This document shows, piece by piece, positions 58,911-64,000 of a stretch of 64,000 nt of DNA (position 1 is its first letter; every line of letters starts with the position of its first letter). Both the position numbers and the translations under genes were made by a program. The notes beneath the pieces were generated by a model that was given only the letters and a program-made list of their open reading frames with translations, had not been told where the DNA came from and made no database searches. Origin of the DNA: Gammaproteobacteria bacterium (lineage in GTDB: Bacteria > Pseudomonadota > Gammaproteobacteria > Burkholderiales > Rhodocyclaceae); the NCBI GenBank assembly GCA_029289235.1, contig JARFTZ010000044.1, forward strand, positions 1 to 64,000, written 5' to 3'.

Positions 58911-59954
58911 TCAGTTGTCGCGGTTACTCACGCCTGCAGATTCGAAACTGGCCATCTCGTTGAGGAAGGCCAGGCCCGAGCAGACCAGCGGATAGGCGAT
59001 TGCGGCGCCGGTACCTTCGCCGAGGCGCAGGCCCAGATCGAGCAGCGGCTCGCCGCCGAGGTCACGAATCTGGGCGAGATGGCCGGGTTCGGCGGAGCGA
59101 TGGCAGAAGATGCAGTAATCTCGCACGGCCGGGGCGATGCGGGCGGCGGCCAGCAACGCCGAGGTTGCGATGAAGCCGTCGATCAGCAGGGTCATGCCGC
59201 GCTCCGCGCCGCCGAGGAAGGCGCCGGCCATCATGGCGATCTCGAAACCGCCGAACTCGGCGAGCACGGTGACGGCATCTGCGTCCAACGGCAGGCTGGC
59301 GCGAGTGATGGCGTGTCCCAACAGCTCACGCTTGCGGGCGAGCCCGGCGTCATCGAGGCCGGTACCGCGGCCGATGCAGTCGAGCAGCGGTGTCCGGGTG
59401 AAGACGTGGGTCAGCAGGGCGGCAGAGGCCGTATTGCCAATGCCCATCTCGCCGACGACGAGGACGTTGCATCCGTCGTCCGCGAGCGCCCGTACCACCT
59501 GTGCGCCGCGTTCGATGGCGGCGAGGCATTGCGCGTGCGTCATCGCCGGTTCGTCGAGGTAACTGCGCGTGCCGGCGGCGATCTTGGCGTCGATCAGGCC
59601 TTCGCGCGGGCCGAACTCATGCGCCACGCCGGCGTCGACAACGGTGACGGCGAAACCGTGCTGGCGGGCGAAGGCGTTGATGCCAGCGCCACCGGCCAGA
59701 CAGTTCTCGACCATCTGCCAGGTAACCTCCTGCGGGTAGGCGGAGAGGCCGGCCCTGGCGGCGCCGTGGTCGGCGGCAAAGACGACCAGATTCGGATGCG
59801 TAAAGCGGGGCGACAACGACCGCTGGATGCGTCCCACGCGCAAGGCGATTTTTTCCAGGACGCCGAGCGAACCCAGGGGCTTGGTCTTGTTGTCGATCTT
59901 GTGCTGCAGCGCCGCATCGAGGGCCGGGCCGGGCGGAGATATCGAGAATTTCAT
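58911..59954 (-). CDS. cobT: Nicotinate-nucleotide-dimethylbenzimidazole phosphoribosyltransferase CobT
   Basis: This enzyme makes alpha-ribazole-5'-phosphate from dimethylbenzimidazole and nicotinate mononucleotide. The ATG ([14 protein letters not shown]) gives 347 residues. Conserved blocks are [48 protein letters not shown] and [14 protein letters not shown]. It is divergent from cobU across 78 bp, too short for a cobalamin riboswitch. Confidence 0.95.
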   Translation of the reverse strand: MKFSISPPGPALDAALQHKIDNKTKPLGSLGVLEKIALRVGRIQRSLSPRFTHPNLVVFAADHGAARAGLSAYPQEVTWQMVENCLAGGAGINAFARQHGFAVTVVDAGVAHEFGPREGLIDAKIAAGTRSYLDEPAMTHAQCLAAIERGAQVVRALADDGCNVLVVGEMGIGNTASAALLTHVFTRTPLLDCIGRGTGLDDAGLARKRELLGHAITRASLPLDADAVTVLAEFGGFEIAMMAGAFLGGAERGMTLLIDGFIATSALLAAARIAPAVRDYCIFCHRSAEPGHLAQIRDLGGEPLLDLGLRLGEGTGAAIAYPLVCSGLAFLNEMASFESAGVSNRDN

Positions 59955-60032
59955 GAGGGAATTTGAAGGTGTCCGCGGCGCCCGCGGAAAGCCGCGATTA
60001 TACGCCGCAGCGCCCGTGCTAAGCTTCTCGCC

Positions 60033-60590
60033 ATGAAAGAACTGATACTTGGTGGGGCCCGTTCGGGCAAGAGCATGCTGGCCGAAACACGGGCGGCGGA
60101 GAGCGGCTTGCGGGTGGTGTATGTGGCGACCGCGCAGGCGCTTGATGGCGAAATGCGGCGCCGCATTTCGCACCATCAGGCGCGCCGTCCGGCGAGCTGG
60201 GGTTTGGTCGAGTCGCCGCTCGGTCTGGCCGAGAATCTGCGTCGTAACGCTGCGCCGGACACCTGTCTGCTGGTCGATTGCCTGACCCTCTGGCTCTCGA
60301 ACCTGCTCTTCGCCGGCAAGGCGGCCGCGCAGGCCGAAGCCGGCGAGGCGGTCGACTGCGCACTGTTCCGGAGCGAGGTTCAGGCGTTGATCGATGCATT
60401 GCCGGGGTTGCCGGGGCGGGTAATCATGGTTTCCAACGAGGTCGGCTGGGGCATCGTGCCGATGGCGGCGGTGTCCCGGCTGTTTGCCGACGAGCAGGGG
60501 CGCTTGAATCAGCGTGTGGCGGGCGTGTGCGAGCGGGTGACGCTGGTTGCCGCCGGCCAGCCCTTGCTGCTCAAATCGACAAACGGGTAA
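60033..60590 (+). CDS. cobU: Adenosylcobinamide kinase/guanylyltransferase CobU
   Basis: This bifunctional enzyme phosphorylates adenosylcobinamide and transfers GMP to it. The 185-residue protein begins [14 protein letters not shown] (P-loop) and carries the guanylylation segment [16 protein letters not shown], with the active-site His there. [12 protein letters not shown] is also conserved. Usp follows 17 bp later. Confidence 0.95.
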   Translation: MKELILGGARSGKSMLAETRAAESGLRVVYVATAQALDGEMRRRISHHQARRPASWGLVESPLGLAENLRRNAAPDTCLLVDCLTLWLSNLLFAGKAAAQAEAGEAVDCALFRSEVQALIDALPGLPGRVIMVSNEVGWGIVPMAAVSRLFADEQGRLNQRVAGVCERVTLVAAGQPLLLKSTNG

Positions 60591-60607
60591 TTCGCGAGGG
60601 AGTCGTC

Positions 60608-61060
60608 ATGTATCAGCGCATCATGGCCGCAATCGACAGCAATTTCGCTACCAGCCCCGTCCTTGAGGCGGCGATCCAGACAGCCGGAAAGTTCGGCGCG
60701 CGACTGGCGCTTTGCCATGCGCTGGACGACTCGATTCTTTCCCAGAAAACGGCGCAGGTGGTGTTTCCCGATGGTGTGCGCTCGATCGTGGACTCACTCC
60801 GTTCGGACACTGAAGCATTCCTCAACGAAGCAGCAGTGCTTGCGCGGCAACGGAGCGTCGAAACGGACGTCATCCTGATCGAATCGGAAACCGAACATGT
60901 CCCGGAAATGCTGATCCGGGCGGCCAAGGAATGGCAGGCCGATCTGCTGGTCGTCGGCGCCCGCCAGAGCCAGGGCGTCGGACGGCTGCTCGGCGGCAGC
61001 GTGGCCGAGCAACTGGCGCGCAAGGCGACGGTTTCGTTGTTGCTGGTCAAGCCCGGGTAA
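60608..61060 (+). CDS. Universal stress protein (UspA family)
   Basis: This 150-residue single-domain Usp protein has a start at ATG 60608 after GAGGGAG. The ATP-binding type motif is present: VVGARQSQGVGRLLGGS with the later VSLLLVKPG. It begins MYQRIMAAIDSNF, the usual first strand. It follows cobU and converges on the small membrane protein gene. A role in stress or energy sensing is family knowledge only. Confidence 0.9.
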   Translation: MYQRIMAAIDSNFATSPVLEAAIQTAGKFGARLALCHALDDSILSQKTAQVVFPDGVRSIVDSLRSDTEAFLNEAAVLARQRSVETDVILIESETEHVPEMLIRAAKEWQADLLVVGARQSQGVGRLLGGSVAEQLARKATVSLLLVKPG

Positions 61061-61081
61061 GCGCAGCCTCCCGGCCGAATA

Positions 61082-61249
61082 TCAACGGTTTGAGGAAAAG
61101 AAAAACCCGATGCCGACGACGATGAGAATGGCCGGCCACCACACGCGCAGCAAGTGACCGAGGTCGATGCGCAGGTAGCCGAGATTGTGGGCGAGGGCGA
61201 TGCCGCCGGCGATGATCAGCAGGATTCCATTGAATCGGCTCTTTACCAT
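61082..61249 (-). CDS. 55-residue two-helix membrane protein (LiaF-type transmembrane region)
   Basis: The small ORF begins ATG (61247-61249) with AAGGAAAT upstream, 10 bases after the cobQ stop, so it is probably the last gene of that transcript. It encodes two hydrophobic segments (GILLIIAGGIALAHNLGYL and a WWPAILIVVGIGFFF segment) separated by RIDLGHLLRV. The NLG..R....LWP-like spacing resembles the LiaF/DUF5668 transmembrane module. The function is unknown; the coding call rests on the ribosome site, helix pattern and fit between neighbours. Confidence 0.65.
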   Translation of the reverse strand: MVKSRFNGILLIIAGGIALAHNLGYLRIDLGHLLRVWWPAILIVVGIGFFFSSNR

Positions 61250-61259
61250 TTGATTTCCT

Positions 61260-62750
61260 TCATGGGGCGTTGTGCTTCAGCATGGGCAGCCATTCGGCCA
61301 GTTTCGCCATGTCCATGTGTTGCTCGACCGCGTCGGCCAGGCGGTCGAGGTCGCGTTCGCGCCGCTCGTTCGGGTCAAAACTCGCCGAGGGCTTGTGGCC
61401 GGCCCATTCGAGCAGCGCATTGAGAGCGTCAGGCTGGTCGAAAAGGCCGTGACAGTATGTCGCCAGGAGTTGGCCATCCTCGGAGATTGCGCCCTCCGGC
61501 GCGCCGTCGAGTTGCGTCGCCGGGCGTTGCATTGCCGGACCGTGCGTCACGCCCATGTGGATGCGGTAGCCGGTGATTGCCGGTGATCCGGGCAGCGCCA
61601 GCGTGCCGCTGACGTTCTCCAGATTCTTTTCCGCCGCCAGTGTCGTCTCGTAATCGAACAGCCCGAGGCCGGGGGCGCTGCCGGGCACACCTTCGAGGCC
61701 GAGCGGATCGTTGAGTCTCATGCCGAGCATCTGCAGGCCGCCGCAGATGCCGATCACCTTGCCGCCGTAGCGCAGGTGGCGGCGGATCGCCTCCTCCCAG
61801 CCCATCGCGCGCAGCCAGGCGAGGTCGGCCTGTACCGCCTTCGACCCCGGCAGGACGATCAGGTCGCACGCCGGCACCGGTTCGTGCGGGCCGACGAAGC
61901 GGAAATCGACGTCCGGATGAAAACGCAGCGGGTCGAGGTCGTTGTGATTCGAGATGCGCGGGTAGGCCGGGGCGATCACGCGCAATTGCGCATTCGCTTT
62001 TGCCTCCTGGCCCTTCGGCAGCGCGTCCTCGGCGTCGAGGTAAAGACCGTGCAGGTAGGGCAGCACGCCGAGTACCGGCTTGCCGGTGCGTTCTTCCAGC
62101 CATGTCAGACCCGATTCGAGCAGGCTCATGTCGCCGCGGAAGCGGTTGATGACGAAGCCCTTGACCCGTGCCTGCTCGCTCGGGGAAAGCAGTTCGAGCG
62201 TCCCGACAAGATGGGCGAAGACGCCGCCGCGGTCGATGTCGGCGACGATGATCACCGGGCAGTCGACGACTTCGGCGAAGCCCATGTTGGCGATGTCGCG
62301 AGCGCGCAGGTTGATTTCCGCCGGGCTGCCGGCGCCCTCCACAATGATGCAGTCGTACGCGGCGCAAAGCCGTTCCCAGGATTCGAGAACGGCCTTCATC
62401 GCGCGCGGCTTGTACTCGTGGTAGTCGCGCGCGTTGAGATCCGCGTGCGCCTTGCCGTGGATGATCACCTGCGCCCGCTTGTCGCTCGACGGCTTCAGCA
62501 GGATCGGGTTGAAGTCGATGTGTGCCGGCACGCCGGCGGCCAGCGCTTGCAGCGCCTGGGCGCGCCCGATCTCGCCGCCGTCGACGGTGACGGCCGAGTT
62601 GAGTGCCATGTTCTGCGGCTTGAACGGTGCCACGCGCGCGCCGCGACGGGCCAGAACACGGCAGATCGCCGCGGCGAGGACCGATTTGCCGGCGTCGGAA
62701 GTACAGCCCTGCACCATCAGGCAGGGCGTCTTGGTTTGCTGGTTTGCCAT
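61260..62750 (-). CDS. cobQ: Cobyric acid synthase CobQ (CbiP)
   Basis: This glutamine-dependent enzyme amidates adenosylcobyrinic diamide at four positions. The ATG at 62748-62750 with AAGGAAATC upstream gives 496 residues. The N-terminal synthetase begins [19 protein letters not shown]. The class I glutamine amidotransferase domain follows, with the catalytic Cys in [10 protein letters not shown] and His in YCHGLFDQP. It is divergent from cbiB. Confidence 0.95.
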   Translation of the reverse strand: MANQQTKTPCLMVQGCTSDAGKSVLAAAICRVLARRGARVAPFKPQNMALNSAVTVDGGEIGRAQALQALAAGVPAHIDFNPILLKPSSDKRAQVIIHGKAHADLNARDYHEYKPRAMKAVLESWERLCAAYDCIIVEGAGSPAEINLRARDIANMGFAEVVDCPVIIVADIDRGGVFAHLVGTLELLSPSEQARVKGFVINRFRGDMSLLESGLTWLEERTGKPVLGVLPYLHGLYLDAEDALPKGQEAKANAQLRVIAPAYPRISNHNDLDPLRFHPDVDFRFVGPHEPVPACDLIVLPGSKAVQADLAWLRAMGWEEAIRRHLRYGGKVIGICGGLQMLGMRLNDPLGLEGVPGSAPGLGLFDYETTLAAEKNLENVSGTLALPGSPAITGYRIHMGVTHGPAMQRPATQLDGAPEGAISEDGQLLATYCHGLFDQPDALNALLEWAGHKPSASFDPNERRERDLDRLADAVEQHMDMAKLAEWLPMLKHNAP

Positions 62751-62768
62751 GATTTCCTTACAAGTGAC

Positions 62769-62795
62769 CGTCATTCCGGCGAAAGCCGGAACATA
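62769..62795. repeat. REP-like palindromic repeat (RHSGESRN type)
   Basis: CGTCATTCCGGC-GAAA-GCCGGAAC contains a 7-bp stem (62774-62780 with 62785-62791) closed by a GAAA tetraloop. In two frames it reads VIPAKAG and RHSGESRN, the well-known accidental translations of a dispersed palindromic element common in proteobacteria. Only one copy is in this window, between cobQ and cbiB. Confidence 0.6.
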
Positions 62796-62838
62796 CCCAC
62801 CGGATTTCCGCAGCTAACGGTCTCCGGGGCGATCGGCG

Positions 62839-62844
62839 TAGAAT
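62839..62844 (+). promoter_or_regulatory. Candidate -10 of cbiB promoter
   Basis: TAGAAT lies 26 bp before the cbiB ATG within GGCGTAGAATCC, the same string found at the mnmG promoter. No good -35 is visible (TAACGG 18 bp upstream). Confidence 0.35.
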
Positions 62845-62870
62845 CCCGCCTTCGTTTCCGCGATTTTCTC

Positions 62871-63827
62871 ATGCCTTTCGTTTTTTCTCCCGCCGGTTTT
62901 CCGACAGATCTCCCCGCTTCGCTATGGTTGCCGCTGGCCGCGCTCGCCGGCGTCGTTCTCGACCGGTTGCTCGGCGAGGCGACTCGCTGGCATCCGCTGG
63001 TCGGCTTCGGCAAGCTGGCCAGTGCCATCGAGCGATCCCTGAATGGCGGCGGCATCCGCCGCGCCAAAGGCGTGTGCGCCTGGGCACTCGCCGTTTTGCC
63101 GCTGACCGCGCTGGCGGCGTGGGCGCGTGGCGCGCTGCCTTTCGGCTGGCTGCTCGACGTCATCCTGCTCTATTTCGCGCTTGGCGGGCGCAGCCTGGCC
63201 GAACACGCCGAACGTGTCGCCAGTGATTTGCGTGCGGGCAATTTGTCTGCTGCGCGCGAGCACGTCGGCTGGATCGTCTCGCGCAACACCGCCGAGCTCG
63301 ACGAATCCGGCGTCGCCAAGGCCTGCGTCGAATCGACGCTGGAGAACGGCAACGACGCGGTGTTCGGTGCGCTGTTCTGGTTCGCCTTGTTCGGCGGCGC
63401 GGGTGTGGTGCTGTTCCGCCTGTCCAACACGCTCGACGCGATGTGGGGCTACAAGACCGAGCGCTTCCTGCGTTTCGGCTGGGCGGCGGCGCGCATCGAC
63501 GATCTGCTCAACTACGTTCCCGCCCGCCTCACCGCGCTTTCGTACGCGCTGTTCGGCGAAACGAAGCGGGCGCTGGCCTGCTGGCGGCGGCAGGCGCCCG
63601 TGTGGGAGAGCCCTAATGCCGGGCCGGTGATGTCCGCCGGCGCCGGCAGCCTGGGGCTTGCCCTCGGCGGTCCGGCGATCTATCACGGCCACGTCGAGGA
63701 GCGGCCGGTTCTCGGCGAGGGACGGCCGGCGCGCGGCGAGGATATTCCGCGTGCCTTGTCCCTGGTCCGGCGCAGCATCGGACTGTGGCTGGCGGTCTTT
63801 CTGGTGATAGGAGTCTGCGGTGCTTGA
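62871..63827 (+). CDS. cbiB: Adenosylcobinamide-phosphate synthase CbiB (CobD)
   Basis: This integral membrane enzyme attaches the aminopropanol(-phosphate) arm to adenosylcobyric acid. The ATG gives 318 residues with the family motifs [37 protein letters not shown] and the C-terminal [13 protein letters not shown]. The much longer open frame upstream is antisense to cobQ and rejected. It overlaps the next gene by 8 bp. Confidence 0.93.
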   Translation: MPFVFSPAGFPTDLPASLWLPLAALAGVVLDRLLGEATRWHPLVGFGKLASAIERSLNGGGIRRAKGVCAWALAVLPLTALAAWARGALPFGWLLDVILLYFALGGRSLAEHAERVASDLRAGNLSAAREHVGWIVSRNTAELDESGVAKACVESTLENGNDAVFGALFWFALFGGAGVVLFRLSNTLDAMWGYKTERFLRFGWAAARIDDLLNYVPARLTALSYALFGETKRALACWRRQAPVWESPNAGPVMSAGAGSLGLALGGPAIYHGHVEERPVLGEGRPARGEDIPRALSLVRRSIGLWLAVFLVIGVCGA

Positions 63828-64000
63828 ACATGGCGGGCGCTTGCGGCAAGCGTCGCACGATTACGGAATTCCCCTCGAAAGCTGGGTCGATCTCTCGACC
63901 GGCATCAATCCCGATGCTTACCCGGTGCCGCCGATCGATCCCGTGGCGTGGCTGCGCCTGCCGGAGGACAACGACGGCCTGGAGGCGGCCGCGGCGGCCT
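63820..64000 (+). CDS. cobD: Threonine-phosphate decarboxylase CobD (partial, 5' end only)
   Basis: The first 60 codons are present, starting GTG (63820) with GGAG 6 bases upstream and reading [20 protein letters not shown] then [11 protein letters not shown]. This matches the N-terminus of L-threonine-O-3-phosphate decarboxylase (CobD in Salmonella naming, CobC in Pseudomonas), a PLP enzyme that supplies aminopropanol phosphate to CbiB. The PLP lysine lies beyond the window. Confidence 0.88.
   Translation, partial: MLEHGGRLRQASHDYGIPLESWVDLSTGINPDAYPVPPIDPVAWLRLPEDNDGLEAAAAA

Noticed and set aside
59955-60032. Cobalamin riboswitch in the cobT/cobU or cobQ/cbiB divergent spacers
   Set aside because: The spacers are 78 and 120 bp, too short for a full element, and no B12-box-like GCCACTG was seen.

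Overview
The window looks like a chromosomal segment of a high-GC betaproteobacterium, most probably of the Rhodocyclales. This rests on gene order and protein style (mnmG-rsmG-parA-parB-atp, ubiJ/ubiE, an E. coli-type frdABCD, aerobic-type late cobalamin genes, tct and liv transporters). The genus cannot be fixed from sequence alone. No rRNA, tRNA, CRISPR array, insertion sequence or prophage is visible. Genes are densely packed, with many 1-8 bp stop/start overlaps and many GTG or TTG starts.

Layout: 1-4.7 kb holds a leftward ugpBAEC glycerol-3-phosphate importer (ugpC cut by the window edge) with a divergent ugpQ. Two identical TTCG-N4-CGAA palindromes lie between them. From 4.7-10.8 kb there are single genes: an EamA transporter, an Ldh2-family dehydrogenase, a cytochrome c, a flavin reductase, mutY and a response regulator with a long helical repeat tail. 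From 11-22.2 kb runs the block mnmG-rsmG-parA-parB-atpIBEFHAGDC, an arrangement often found near the replication origin. From 22.3-24.2 kb a leftward ubiquinone cluster (GBBH-like/DUF971 gene, ubiE, a 41-codon ORF resembling the start of a Tim44-like gene, ubiJ) faces phoB-phoR, which has a Pho box. From 26.5-28.1 kb is a carboxyltransferase related to OadA that lacks the biotinyl domain.

From 28.2-40 kb, all leftward, lie a PilZ-like conserved protein, a 1287-residue FAD/Fe-S oxidoreductase and the pgaABCD operon for poly-N-acetylglucosamine. From 40.4-45.2 kb is the livKHMGF amino-acid importer, and from 45.5-48.6 kb the tctCBA tripartite tricarboxylate transporter with a tandem GAAC-N3-GTTC operator upstream. 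From 48.8-52.7 kb is gmk-rpoZ-spoT-tatD. From 53-56.3 kb is frdABCD behind a recognisable sigma-70 promoter. From 56.4-64 kb are cobalamin genes on both strands (cobT-cobS-cobC plus a MidA-like methyltransferase leftward; cobU and usp rightward; cobQ plus a 55-residue membrane protein leftward; cbiB and the start of cobD rightward).

Together the genes describe a respiratory organism with ATP synthase, quinone synthesis, menaquinol-type fumarate reduction, phosphate sensing, uptake of glycerol-3-phosphate, branched-chain amino acids and carboxylates, biofilm matrix export and nucleotide-loop assembly of cobalamin. A recurring design is a stem-loop directly downstream of each periplasmic binding-protein gene and ahead of its permease genes (ugp, liv, tct).
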